Notes under the pieces: model-generated
Told to the model about the DNA's origin: nothing
Databases searched by the model: none
What the model saw: only the letters and a program-made list of their open reading frames with translations
Program-made: the position numbers and the translations under genes
NCBI GenBank assembly: GCA_026410415.1
Contig: JAPMLR010000002.1
Location: 248,001-312,000 of the forward strand
Direction of reading: 5' to 3'
DNA: 64,000 bases
Source: Denitratimonas yunnanensis (SeqCode)
GTDB taxonomy: Bacteria > Pseudomonadota > Gammaproteobacteria > Xanthomonadales > Xanthomonadaceae
In this document: in pieces, positions 26,846 through 35,227 of the stretch
How the letters are laid out: each line of letters begins with the position of its first letter
Numbering within the stretch: the first letter of the stretch is position 1

Positions 26846-26849
26846 GTGT
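26834..26849. promoter_or_regulatory. Possible second NrdR box (degenerate)
   Basis: CCCGGATACCTTGTGT matches 8 of the 12 specified NrdR positions, including the whole right half CTTGTGT. It starts 33 bp after the strong box and overlaps the -10. NrdR boxes usually occur as pairs about three helical turns apart, which this spacing nearly meets. Confidence 0.3.
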
Positions 26850-26851
26850 TG

Positions 26852-26883
26852 CGGATCGCAACGTCGCAGGGTGTTGCGATCCG
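26852..26883 (+). promoter_or_regulatory. Hairpin at the predicted 5' end of the nrdA mRNA
   Basis: Perfect 11-bp arms CGGATCGCAAC (26852-26862) and GTTGCGATCCG (26873-26883), loop GTCGCAGGGT. If the promoter call is right, this is at or near +1 and would form a 5'-end hairpin in the long leader. Confidence 0.4.
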
Positions 26884-27071
26884 GTTTCGGCACCGCCCTG
26901 GGGAGGGAAATCGGTCGGAAGCCATGGTGATCCATGGGGATCCAGGGCCACGTCGATCACCATCCCCGGTGAATGCGGACCACAGGCCGCGGTGGCATGG
27001 GCGCTTTGGGGGGCGTTCTGGATTGCCGGCCGCGGGGTGACATCGGTTCGATCCATGGAGAGCCCAACCTC

Positions 27072-29486
27072 ATGCCCAACACGCTTGCTCCGCACGGCGA
27101 CGAACAGCTCGCCAAGGCGCGCCCGCCGCGCGACAACTTTTCTCTGACCTCGCCGCATTCCAGCGGCACGATGACCGTGACCAAGCGCAATGGACAGCGC
27201 GAGCCGGTCGACCTGAACAAGATCGTGCGCGCCATCCAGCGCTGTGCCGAAGGTCTGTTCGCGATCGATCCGATGCGCGTGGCCACGCGCACGATTTCCG
27301 GCCTGTACGACGGTGCCACCACGCGCGAGCTGGACGAGCTGTCGATCCGCACTTCGGCGATGCTCACCGCCGAAGAGCCTGAATACAGCCGGCTCGCCGC
27401 GCGTCTGCTGGCTGGCTACATCGCCAAGGAGGTGACCGGGCAGGAGATCTACGCGTTCTCCCAGTCGATCGCACGCGGTCATGAAGTCGGGCTGATCAAC
27501 GACCGCCTGCTGAACTTCGTGCAGACCAACGCGCGCAAGCTCAACGATGCGCTCGATCCCGCGCTTGATGGTCATTTCGACTATTTCGGCCTGCGCACCC
27601 TGTACGACCGCTACCTGCTGCGCCATCCCCACACCCGCAAGGTGATCGAGACGCCGCAGCAGTTCTTCCTGCGCATTGCCTGCGCACTCTCCGAAGACGT
27701 GCCCGATGCGCTGGCGCTGTATCAGCGCATGGGCAACCTCGATTACCTGCCCAGCTCCCCGACGCTCTTCAACGCGGGAACGACCCACGAACAGCTTTCC
27801 TCGTGCTTCCTGCTGGACTCTCCGCAGGATTCGCTCGAATCGATCTACCAGAAGTACGGCGACATCGCCCAGCTGTCCAAGTTCTCCGGCGGGATTGGTG
27901 TGGCCTACACCCGTGTGCGTTCGCGTGGCTCGCTGATCAAGTCCACCAATGGCCATTCCAACGGCATCGTGCCGTGGCTCAAGACCCTGGATTCTTCGGT
28001 CGCGGCGGTCAACCAGGGTGGCAAGCGCAAGGGCGCGGCCTGTGTATACCTGGAAACATGGCACGCGGACATCGAGGACTTCCTCGAACTGCGCGACAAC
28101 GCGGGCGACGAGTCTCGTCGCACGCACAATCTGAACATCGCCAACTGGATCCCCGACCTCTTCATGCGTCGCGTCGAAGCGGATGCCGAGTGGTCGTTGT
28201 TCGATCCTCGCGTGGTGCCGCAGCTCACCGATCTGTACGGCGAAGCCTTCGAGCGTGCCTACGAGCAGGCCGAAGCGCAGGGCAAGGCGGCCAAGACGGT
28301 CCCGGCACGCAAGCTCTATGGCCGGATGATGCGGACCCTGGCCGAAACCGGCAACGGCTGGATGACGTTCAAGGACAAGTGCAACAAGGCCAGCAACCAG
28401 ACCGCCAAGGCCGGCAACGTCATCCACTTGTCCAACCTGTGCACCGAAATCCTCGAAGTCACCTCGAACGACGAAACCGCGGTGTGCAACCTGGGTTCGA
28501 TCAACCTCGCGCACCACTTCAACGAGTACGGCGAGTTCGATTACGAGAAGCTGGCCGAAACCGTGCAACTGGCCGTGCGCCAGCTCGACCGCGTCATCGA
28601 CCTGAACTTCTACCCGATCGAAACCGCACGTCGCGGCAACCTGCGCTGGCGCCCGGTCGGCCTCGGCTGCATGGGTCTGCAGGATGTGTTCTTCAAACTG
28701 CGCCTGCCGTTCGACAGCGAAGGTGCGCGTTCGATCTCCAAGAAGATCGCCGAGACCATCTATTTCCATGCGCTGGAAGCCTCCTGTGAGCTGGCACGCG
28801 AGCGCGGCAAACACCCTTCGTTCGCCGAGACTCGCGCCGCCAACGGCGAACTCCAGTTCGATGCATGGGGCGTGTCGCCCGACGATTCCGCCCGCTGGGA
28901 CGGTTTGCGCGAGCGCATCAAGGAGCACGGCCTGCGCAACTCACTGCTGATCGCCATCGCGCCCACCGCCACCATCGCCTCGATCGCCGGTTGCTACGAG
29001 TGCATCGAGCCGCAGGTCTCCAACCTGTTCAAGCGCGAAACGCTGTCGGGCGACTTCATCCAGATCAACAAATACCTGGTGGAGGAACTGAAGAAGCTCG
29101 GCCTGTGGACGGCGGACATCCGCGACGAAATCAAGCTGGCGGAAGGGTCAATCCAGGGTATCGAGCAGATTCCCGAAGCGCTGCGTCAGACCTATCGCAC
29201 CGCGTGGGAATTGCCAATGCGCTCCCTGATCGACATGGCAGCGGACCGTGGCGCGTTCATCGACCAGTCGGCGTCTCTGAACCTGTTCCAGGAGAGTCCG
29301 AACATCGGTTCGCTGTCGTCGATGTACATGTACGCTTGGAAGAAGGGCCTCAAGACCACCTATTACCTGCGCTCGCGTCCGGCCACCAAGATCACCAAGA
29401 CTACGGTGGGAGCCAGCAAATACACCCCCGAACAGGCTGTGGTGTGTTCGTTGGAAAACCCCGAGGCTTGCGAGGCCTGTCAGTAG
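27072..29486 (+). CDS. nrdA: Class Ia ribonucleoside-diphosphate reductase, alpha subunit
   Basis: The 804-residue catalytic subunit makes dNDPs from NDPs, with NrdB as radical source. An N-terminal ATP-cone (about 37-125, VTKRNGQREPVDLNKIVRAIQ onward) gives overall ATP/dATP control. The catalytic core has SSCFLLDS and NLCTEIL...ETAVCNLGSINL, which carry the active-site cysteines and N/E residues, then GLGCMGLQDVF and ATIASIAGCYECIEPQVSNL. The C-terminus CEACQ holds the redox-active cysteine pair that takes electrons from thioredoxin or glutaredoxin. The ATG at 27072 is chosen over in-frame upstream codons because it starts inside the leader and is followed by a usual short N-terminal tail. 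nrdB follows after 140 bp. Confidence 0.95.
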   Translation: MPNTLAPHGDEQLAKARPPRDNFSLTSPHSSGTMTVTKRNGQREPVDLNKIVRAIQRCAEGLFAIDPMRVATRTISGLYDGATTRELDELSIRTSAMLTAEEPEYSRLAARLLAGYIAKEVTGQEIYAFSQSIARGHEVGLINDRLLNFVQTNARKLNDALDPALDGHFDYFGLRTLYDRYLLRHPHTRKVIETPQQFFLRIACALSEDVPDALALYQRMGNLDYLPSSPTLFNAGTTHEQLSSCFLLDSPQDSLESIYQKYGDIAQLSKFSGGIGVAYTRVRSRGSLIKSTNGHSNGIVPWLKTLDSSVAAVNQGGKRKGAACVYLETWHADIEDFLELRDNAGDESRRTHNLNIANWIPDLFMRRVEADAEWSLFDPRVVPQLTDLYGEAFERAYEQAEAQGKAAKTVPARKLYGRMMRTLAETGNGWMTFKDKCNKASNQTAKAGNVIHLSNLCTEILEVTSNDETAVCNLGSINLAHHFNEYGEFDYEKLAETVQLAVRQLDRVIDLNFYPIETARRGNLRWRPVGLGCMGLQDVFFKLRLPFDSEGARSISKKIAETIYFHALEASCELARERGKHPSFAETRAANGELQFDAWGVSPDDSARWDGLRERIKEHGLRNSLLIAIAPTATIASIAGCYECIEPQVSNLFKRETLSGDFIQINKYLVEELKKLGLWTADIRDEIKLAEGSIQGIEQIPEALRQTYRTAWELPMRSLIDMAADRGAFIDQSASLNLFQESPNIGSLSSMYMYAWKKGLKTTYYLRSRPATKITKTTVGASKYTPEQAVVCSLENPEACEACQ

Positions 29487-29495
29487 CCGTGCCAC

Positions 29496-29520
29496 GCCCC
29501 TTCTCCGCTGGGGAAGGGGC
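29496..29520 (+). terminator. Hairpin between nrdA and nrdB
   Basis: GCCCCTTC (29496-29503) pairs with GAAGGGGC (29513-29520), extended by further pairs with one mismatch. There is no T-run, so it probably attenuates or stabilises the message rather than fully ending it, keeping nrdB partly coupled to nrdA. Confidence 0.35.
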
Positions 29521-29626
29521 AGGCGAGGGCGATTCTCACCGCGCCAGCTCTCGCCAATGTCGTCATCCGGCGCAGCGTGAATCGGTTCGGCCGATCGCGC
29601 CAAGAAACAGGAATTGAAGAAACGCC

Positions 29627-30646
29627 ATGTCCGCCCAACCCCGCCAGATGCTGCTCGACCCCGGCTTCGAGCTGACCCTGCGCCCGATGCGCTATCCGCA
29701 GTTCTACGAGATGTACCGGAACGCGATCAAGAACACCTGGACGGTGGACGAGATCAACTTCCAGATCGACATTTCCGACCTGCACGGCAAGATGTCGCCG
29801 GCGGATCGGCATCTGATCCATCGCCTCGTGGCCTTCTTCGCCACCGGCGACAGCATCGTGTCCAACAATCTGGTGCTGAACCTGTACCAGCACTTGAATG
29901 CGCCGGAAGCGCGCATGTACCTGTCGCGCCAGTTGTACGAGGAAGCGCTGCATGTGCAGTTCTACCTGACCCTGCTGGATAACTACCTGCCCGACCCGTC
30001 CGAGCGCTTCAAGGCATTCGCGGCGGTGGAGAACATCCCGGCGATCAAGAAGAAAGCCGATTTCTGTTTCAAGTGGATCGATTCCATCCAGGATCTCAAG
30101 CGCATCGAGACGCGTGAGCAGCGTCGCCAGTTCCTGCTGAACCAGATCTGCTTTGCCGCCTGCATCGAAGGCCTGTTCTTCTTCGCCGCATTCGCCTATG
30201 TCTACTACTTCCGCTCGCGTGGGCTGCTGCCCGGCTTGGCGGCAGGCACCAACTGGGTGTTCCGCGACGAGAGCTGCCACATGGAGTTCGCGTTCGAATG
30301 CATCCGCACGGTGCGCGAAGAAGAACCGGACCTGTTCGACGAAGAAATGAAAAAGCAGGTGTATGACATGCTGGCCGAAGCGATCGAGTGCGAAGTGCAG
30401 TTCGCCGAAGACGTGCTCTCCGGCGGCGTCGCCGGCATCTCGACCCGTGACATGCGCCAATACCTGCAGCACTGCGCCGACAACCACTTCCAGAAGCTGG
30501 GCATGGCCAAGGTTTACAACGTGCGCAACCCGCTGCCGTTCATGGAGCTGCAGGACGTGCAGGAGCTGACCAACTTCTTCGAACGCCGCGTGTCGGCGTA
30601 CCAGGTGGGTGTCGAAGGCGAGGTGTCGTTCGACGAAGCGTTCTGA
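29627..30646 (+). CDS. nrdB: Class Ia ribonucleoside-diphosphate reductase, beta subunit
   Basis: The 339-residue ferritin-like subunit houses the di-iron centre and tyrosyl radical for NrdA. Iron ligands are recognisable in DRHLIHRLVAFFATGDSIV, in YEEALHVQFYLTLLDNY (Glu and His with the radical-site Tyr region) and in FRDESCHMEFAFE (Glu and His). The C-terminus VEGEVSFDEAF gives the short tail that docks into NrdA. It is co-directional with nrdA, 140 bp downstream, and a large terminator follows. I see no ferredoxin gene (yfaE type) nearby for iron-centre maintenance. Confidence 0.95.
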   Translation: MSAQPRQMLLDPGFELTLRPMRYPQFYEMYRNAIKNTWTVDEINFQIDISDLHGKMSPADRHLIHRLVAFFATGDSIVSNNLVLNLYQHLNAPEARMYLSRQLYEEALHVQFYLTLLDNYLPDPSERFKAFAAVENIPAIKKKADFCFKWIDSIQDLKRIETREQRRQFLLNQICFAACIEGLFFFAAFAYVYYFRSRGLLPGLAAGTNWVFRDESCHMEFAFECIRTVREEEPDLFDEEMKKQVYDMLAEAIECEVQFAEDVLSGGVAGISTRDMRQYLQHCADNHFQKLGMAKVYNVRNPLPFMELQDVQELTNFFERRVSAYQVGVEGEVSFDEAF

Positions 30647-30681
30647 GGCAAGGCCCATTCGGGCCGTTGCAGGGTCGCCCT

Positions 30682-30735
30682 CCACCCCGGTTCCGCGTCT
30701 GGCGTCACGCCACCGCGGGCCGGGGTGGTTTCGTT
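30682..30735 (+). terminator. Large compound terminator of the nrdAB unit
   Basis: Nested stems: CCACCCCGG/CCGGGGTGG outside, CCGCG/CGCGG in the middle and TGGCG-TCA-CGCCA at the tip, followed by TTTCGTTT. The whole element is about 47 bases and nearly fully paired. Confidence 0.65.
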
Positions 30736-30847
30736 TGAGGGACAACTGGCTGGAACCTGCCGCGAAAGCCCTTGTCCAAGCGTCATCGTTCAGCCGACAC
30801 GCGCCATGCTGCGCGCACCGCTTCGTTTTCTTTCGCACAGGTTTTCC

Positions 30848-31894
30848 ATGAGCCAACCCTCGCGCGTCCTGCTCTCGATTCTCGCCGTTCTGGCGGCCAT
30901 CGCTCTGATCGCAGTGCTGTTGCATGCGCCCTTGTTGCGCGCGTTCGCGGCGACGCCAATATTCAACGCGGTGATTCTGGGCGTGTTTCTGATCGGTGTT
31001 GCAGCGAACTTGCGGCAGGTCATGCGCTTGCAGCGGGAAGTCGAGTGGATCGAGGCATACCGTCGATCCAACCCCGAACGCACGCTGGAAGCGCCGGTGT
31101 TGCTGGCACCGATGGCACGGATGCTTGGACAGGGCGGCCGCAAGCCGCAGTCGTTATCGACCCAGTCGATGCGCTCGATCCTCGACAGCATCCATCTTCG
31201 GCTCGAAGAACAGCGCGATCTTTCGCGATATCTGGTGGGTTTGCTGATCTTCCTCGGGCTGTTGGGCACGTTCTGGGGGCTACTGATCACCATCGCGTCG
31301 GTGGGCGAGATCATCGCAGGGCTGGGCGCCGGTAGTGAGGCGACTGCGATGTTCGATGCGCTCAAATCCCGCTTGCAGCAACCGCTGTCGGGCATGGCCA
31401 CGAGCTTCTCCACCTCGCTGTTCGGGTTGGGGTGTTCGCTGGTGCTGGGGCTGATCGATCTGCTGGCTGGCCGCGCTGCCAACCGGTTCTACACCGAAGT
31501 GGAAGACTGGCTGTCGGGCATGACGCGACTCTCCAGCGGCAGCGGTATCGGCGAAGGCGACGCCAGTGTGCCGGCGTACGTGCAAGCGCTGCTGGAACAG
31601 ACCGCCGACGGACTGGAGCGGATGCAACGTGCGCTGGTGGAGAGCGAACGCGAGCGGCGTGGCAATGCGCAGCAAATGGCCGAGCTCAACACCCATTTGG
31701 CCAGGTTGTCCGAGCATCTCGGACGCGAATCCCGCGGCCTTTCTGATCTGGCCGAGACGCAGGCCGAACTGCGCAACACGTTCAAGATTCTGGCCCAGCG
31801 CGAGAACAACGGCACGCAACTGAGCGATGAACTTCGCGCCGAGTTCCGCCTGTTGTCGCGTACCTTGGCCGCGGCCGTCGAAAGTCGGCGCTGA
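30848..31894 (+). CDS. MotA/ExbB-like proton-channel subunit
   Basis: The 348-residue inner-membrane protein has two N-terminal helices (about 8-30 and 38-58), a cytoplasmic loop of about 70 residues, then two helices (YLVGLLIFLGLLGTFWGLLITI and MATSFSTSLFGLGCSLVLGLIDLLAG). These carry the MotA/TolQ/ExbB channel signature. The last 100 residues are cytoplasmic and coiled-coil-like. A gene for a MotB-like partner starts 3 bp after its stop, so the pair is one unit. No flagellar or Tol/Ton genes are near; its job is probably an envelope-located, proton-driven force generator of unknown output. The ATG at 30848 gives the normal first helix; an in-frame start 123 bp upstream adds non-conserved sequence. 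Confidence 0.8.
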   Translation: MSQPSRVLLSILAVLAAIALIAVLLHAPLLRAFAATPIFNAVILGVFLIGVAANLRQVMRLQREVEWIEAYRRSNPERTLEAPVLLAPMARMLGQGGRKPQSLSTQSMRSILDSIHLRLEEQRDLSRYLVGLLIFLGLLGTFWGLLITIASVGEIIAGLGAGSEATAMFDALKSRLQQPLSGMATSFSTSLFGLGCSLVLGLIDLLAGRAANRFYTEVEDWLSGMTRLSSGSGIGEGDASVPAYVQALLEQTADGLERMQRALVESERERRGNAQQMAELNTHLARLSEHLGRESRGLSDLAETQAELRNTFKILAQRENNGTQLSDELRAEFRLLSRTLAAAVESRR

Positions 31895-31897
31895 GTC

Positions 31898-33025
31898 ATG
31901 TCGCTCGCCTCACGCCGCCGGCGCGGCATCGATTTCTGGCCCGGTTTCGTCGATGCCCTGACATCGCTCCTGATGGTGCTGATCTTCATGCTGCTGATCT
32001 TCACGATCGGGCAGTTCGTGCTGTCGGATGCCTTGTCCGGGCGTGACAAGGCACTGGCGCAACTCAATGCCGAACTGGCGCAGCTGGCCAAGGCGCTGTC
32101 GATGGAGCAGGAGGCCAAGGCCACCGCGTTGGTGCAGGTGAGCGAGCTTTCCGCATCGCTCGCGCAAACGGGTGGCGAGCGTGATGCGTTGCGGCTCAAT
32201 CTCGACGCCACGTCGACGGCGCTCACGCAGGCGCAGGCCAAGTCGGAGCAAGACGAAGCCCGGATCGCCCGCTTGTCCACCGACATCAATGCACTGGCCG
32301 AGTTGAAGCGTCAACTTGAGGCCGAAGTCGCCGCGCGGCTGGCGGAGTTGGAGGACGAGCGGGAAAAGCTCGTGGTGCAGACCGACTTGTCCGCACAGGC
32401 CGCCGCCCAGGTGGAATTGTTGAACAGGCAGATGGCCGCGCTGCGCCAGCAATTGGACGAAATCGGTGCGGCGCTGGAATTGTCGCGCGCCCAATCCACC
32501 GCCAAGGACGTGCGCATCGAGGAATTGGGGAAGGAGTTGAATCTCGCGCTGGCGCAGCGCGTCGGCGAGCTGCAGCGCTATCGCTCGGATTTCTTCGGGA
32601 AGTTGCGCGAGGTGCTGGGCAATCGCTCCGACATCCAGATCGTCGGGGATCGTTTCGTCGTGCCGAGCGAGTTGCTGTTCGCGTCCGGCACCGATGAGCT
32701 GACGCCGGTGGCATTGCGGCAGCTCGATTCGCTCGCCACGACACTCACCGAAGTGGCCAGCGAGATTCCGGGCGATATCGATTGGGTATTGCGCATCGAT
32801 GGGCATACCGATCGCCGCCCGATCGCGACGTCGCGTTTCCCCTCGAACTGGGAATTGTCGAGTGCACGCGCCATTGCCATCGTGAAGTATCTGGTCACGC
32901 GCGGCGTGCCGGCAAACCGACTCTCGGCGAATGGCTTCGGCGAGTTCCGTCCGCTGGATCCAGGCGACAGCGAGGCCGCTTTCGCGATCAACCGTCGCAT
33001 CGAGATCCAGTTGACGAACCGCTGA
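31898..33025 (+). CDS. MotB-like OmpA-domain protein with long coiled coil
   Basis: The 375-residue partner of the preceding channel protein has a short basic N-terminus and then one membrane helix, GIDFWPGFVDALTSLLMVLIFMLLIF, whose Asp in FVDALTS is at the proton-site position of MotB/ExbD. A long coiled coil follows (about 45-225). The C-terminal OmpA/MotB peptidoglycan-binding domain (about 245-375) has LLFASGTDELT, RIDGHTDRRP, WELSSARAIAIVKYLV and a terminal INRRIEI. The extended periplasmic coiled coil is much longer than in MotB. The pair resembles MotAB-type stator units but lies outside any flagellar locus. A perfect 13-bp terminator lies just downstream. Confidence 0.82.
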   Translation: MSLASRRRRGIDFWPGFVDALTSLLMVLIFMLLIFTIGQFVLSDALSGRDKALAQLNAELAQLAKALSMEQEAKATALVQVSELSASLAQTGGERDALRLNLDATSTALTQAQAKSEQDEARIARLSTDINALAELKRQLEAEVAARLAELEDEREKLVVQTDLSAQAAAQVELLNRQMAALRQQLDEIGAALELSRAQSTAKDVRIEELGKELNLALAQRVGELQRYRSDFFGKLREVLGNRSDIQIVGDRFVVPSELLFASGTDELTPVALRQLDSLATTLTEVASEIPGDIDWVLRIDGHTDRRPIATSRFPSNWELSSARAIAIVKYLVTRGVPANRLSANGFGEFRPLDPGDSEAAFAINRRIEIQLTNR

Positions 33026-33037
33026 GTGCGATGGATG

Positions 33038-33068
33038 CGGGAACGCCAGCTCCCGGCTGGCGTTCCCG
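33038..33068. terminator. Bidirectional terminator between the MotB-like gene and cysK
   Basis: Perfect 13-bp inverted repeat CGGGAACGCCAGC (33038-33050) and GCTGGCGTTCCCG (33056-33068) with loop TCCCG, placed between two convergent genes. Confidence 0.7.
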
Positions 33069-33092
33069 TTCAGGACACCACGACGTGTTGCG

Positions 33093-34055
33093 TCACGGGC
33101 CGATGGAGGTCAGCCAGTCGTCATCCGAGCCGTCGTTGACGCCCTCGAACAGCGGTGTGGAGAGGTAGCGTTCGCCGGTATCGGGCAGCGTCGCCAGCAG
33201 CACCGCGCCTTCGGGCGCGTTCTCCGCGACGCGCAGCGCCGCAGCGACTGTCGCGCCTGCGGAAATGCCGACGAAGATGCCCTCTTCGGCGGCGAGGCGA
33301 CGCGCGATGGCGATGGCCTGTTCATCGGCGATCGGAAGAATCTCGTCGGGCAGTTCGCGATTGAGAACCTCGGGGATGAAGTCCGGTGTCCAACCTTGGA
33401 TTTTGTGGGGTGCGAACGTCCCGCCAGACAGCAGTGCGGCGCCAGCCGGCTCGGCGGCGATCAATTTCACCTCCGGGCGCGCCACGCGCAGGATTTCGCC
33501 GACGCCGGTGAATGTGCCGCCCGTGCCCCAGCCGGAGACAAAGTAATCGAGCCGTCGCCCGGCGAAGTCCTGAAGGATTTCGGCGGCGGTGGTGCTGCGG
33601 TGGAAGGCCGGATTGGCCGGATTGGTGAACTGGCTGGCGAGAAACCAACCGTGCTGCTCGGCCAGCTCTTTGGCTTTGCGCACCATGCCACTGCCGCGTT
33701 CGGCGGCGGGCGTCAGAATGACCTTGGCGCCGTAGGCCCGCATCAGTTTGCGGCGTTCGATCGAGAAGGTTTCCACCATCGTGGCAACGAACTGGTAGCC
33801 GCGCGCGGCAGCGACCATCGCCAAGGCGACGCCGGTGTTGCCCGACGTGGCTTCGACGATGGTGTCGCCGGGCTTGATCAGGCCACGTTGTTCGGCATCA
33901 AGAATGATCGCCAGTGCGAGGCGATCCTTGACCGAACCACCGGGGTTGAACGATTCGACCTTGGCGTAAAGCGACACATGCGACGGCGCGACGCGATGAA
34001 GACGCACGATCGGGGTACGTCCGATGGTGTCGAGTATGGAGTCGTAAAGGGCCAT
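33093..34055 (-). CDS. cysK: Cysteine synthase (O-acetylserine sulfhydrylase)
   Basis: This 320-residue PLP enzyme makes cysteine from O-acetylserine and sulfide. The PLP lysine is Lys43 in FNPGGSVKDRLA. The phosphate and substrate loop VEATSGNTGVALA is present, as are FVSGWGTGGTFTGVG and the C-terminal GISAGATVAAAL. The length and the KIQGWTPDFIPEVLN segment fit CysK rather than CysM. The ATG at 34055 gives MALYDSILDTIGRTPIVRLH, the usual start; 18 residues more would be unnatural. It is divergent from a CysB-type regulator, a common and functionally sensible arrangement, and probably activated by it. Confidence 0.93.
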   Translation of the reverse strand: MALYDSILDTIGRTPIVRLHRVAPSHVSLYAKVESFNPGGSVKDRLALAIILDAEQRGLIKPGDTIVEATSGNTGVALAMVAAARGYQFVATMVETFSIERRKLMRAYGAKVILTPAAERGSGMVRKAKELAEQHGWFLASQFTNPANPAFHRSTTAAEILQDFAGRRLDYFVSGWGTGGTFTGVGEILRVARPEVKLIAAEPAGAALLSGGTFAPHKIQGWTPDFIPEVLNRELPDEILPIADEQAIAIARRLAAEEGIFVGISAGATVAAALRVAENAPEGAVLLATLPDTGERYLSTPLFEGVNDGSDDDWLTSIGP

Positions 34056-34229
34056 GGGTAGTCTCGCGGTTGTTCCGGACACGCCATGCTGCGCCAAGAA
34101 ATGCGGCAATAAAAATGGCGCCGCTCCGGGTGCTCATGCAATTTTGGAATAAGCTGGCTGCCCCGGGTTCTTGGACGCATCAGGGTCCCGGGTCTTAGCG
34201 TGTCTTCGACGTCTGCCGGATCCCGAACC
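34056..34229. promoter_or_regulatory. Divergent promoter region between cysK and cysB
   Basis: A 174-bp shared region. It contains two direct copies of CCCGGGTtCTT (near 34159 and 34184, the second being CCCGGGTCTTA) close to the cysB start. These may be part of a LysR-type binding site. No certain -35/-10 assignment was made. Confidence 0.4.
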
Positions 34230-35216
34230 ATGACCTTGACCCAACTTCGCTATCTGGTGGCGATCGCCGATGCCGGTCTCAACATCACGCTGGCCGCCGA
34301 GCGCGTGCACGCCACCCAGCCGGGGCTGTCGAAACAGCTCAAGCAGCTGGAGGACGAGCTTGGGTTTCAGCTGTTCCTGCGCCGTGGCCGCAGCCTGGAG
34401 GCGATCACTGCGCCCGGCGTGGAAGTGATCGCGCGGGCGCGCAGGGTGCTGCTGGAAGCGGGCAACATCCGCGCCCTGGCGGCCAACCTGCGCGGCGAGG
34501 TGCAGGGCGAACTGGCCATCGGCACCACGCATACCCAGGCGCGCTACGTGCTGCCGCCCGCCATCGCACCGCTGCGCGGGCGTTACCCGGGTGTCTCCAT
34601 CCACATCGTGCCCACCGGTGAAGGCGAGGCTTTGGCGGAACTGGGGCGCGGTGCGGACCTGGCCCTGGTCAGCAGTTCCGGATCGCCACCGCCCACCGGC
34701 ATCGCGGTGCCGCTGTATTCCTGGCAGCGCGTGGTCGTGGCCCCGCACGGTCATCCGCTCACGCGCTTGGAGCGAGCACCGACACTGGCAGAACTGGCGC
34801 GCGAGCCCATCGTCAGCTACGAATCCTCGCTCAAGCCCGAGTCGTCGTTGCGAGCGGCTTTTGATCGCGCCGGCTTCGAGCCGCGCATCGGATTCACCGC
34901 ACGCGATGCCGATCTCATCAAGACCTATGTTCGGGCCGGTCTGGGCATCGGTATCCTGGCCGAAATGGCGCTCGATCCGGTGGCGGATGCGGACCTGATC
35001 CAACTTCCCGCCCGGCAACACTTTGCGCCCTGCATGGCATGGGGCGTGTTGCCGCGCGAGCGTGTGCCGCGCGACTACACCCTTGCGTTGCTCGCCTTGA
35101 TCGCGCCGCAACTGGATACCCGCGACCTGCGCCGCGCGCTGGAAGGCACGTTCGAAGGACAGTGGCCGACACCGCCCACATGGTCGGAACGCGCCTGCGC
35201 GAGTGCCTCAGCCTGA
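34230..35216 (+). CDS. cysB: CysB-type LysR-family transcriptional regulator
   Basis: The 328-residue regulator has an N-terminal winged helix (LTQLRYLVAIADAGLNITLAAERVHATQPGLSKQLKQLEDELGFQLF) and a two-lobe effector domain containing ELAIGTTHTQARYVLPPAI, the sulfate/acetylserine-binding region typical of CysB. CysB-like proteins switch on sulfate assimilation and cysteine synthesis when N-acetylserine is high. It is divergent from cysK, which supports this role. The ATG at 34230 is preferred to a GTG at 34200. It ends 11 bp before the convergent hybrid kinase gene. Confidence 0.88.
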   Translation: MTLTQLRYLVAIADAGLNITLAAERVHATQPGLSKQLKQLEDELGFQLFLRRGRSLEAITAPGVEVIARARRVLLEAGNIRALAANLRGEVQGELAIGTTHTQARYVLPPAIAPLRGRYPGVSIHIVPTGEGEALAELGRGADLALVSSSGSPPPTGIAVPLYSWQRVVVAPHGHPLTRLERAPTLAELAREPIVSYESSLKPESSLRAAFDRAGFEPRIGFTARDADLIKTYVRAGLGIGILAEMALDPVADADLIQLPARQHFAPCMAWGVLPRERVPRDYTLALLALIAPQLDTRDLRRALEGTFEGQWPTPPTWSERACASASA

Positions 35217-35227
35217 CGCGGCCCGCG

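Larger units (their letters stand above)
26615..27071 (+). other. 457-bp upstream and leader region of nrdA
   Basis: No gene is seen here. The region contains a CRP-like site (26610-26625), an NrdR-type box (26801-26816), a -35/-10 pair (26817-26845), a second weaker box (26834-26849) and, starting at about the expected +1, an 11-bp hairpin (26852-26883). The remaining leader of about 190 nt is G+C-rich with a further GGTGATC/GATCACC pairing, so the nrdA 5' UTR is long and structured. I found no cobalamin-riboswitch features. Confidence 0.55.

Noticed and set aside
26615..27071. Cobalamin riboswitch upstream of nrdA
   Set aside because: No B12-box-like sequence or suitable junction was found, and the enzyme is class Ia, which does not use cobalamin.
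26778..28928. A 716-codon minus-strand frame opposite nrdA
   Set aside because: It overlaps the conserved nrdA sequence and the NrdR operator; no family similarity is visible.
30848..33025. Zorya defence system (ZorA/ZorB look-alikes)
   Set aside because: The pair has the MotA/MotB fold that Zorya uses, but no ZorC, ZorD or ZorE-type helicase or nuclease gene follows. The next gene is cysK on the other strand.
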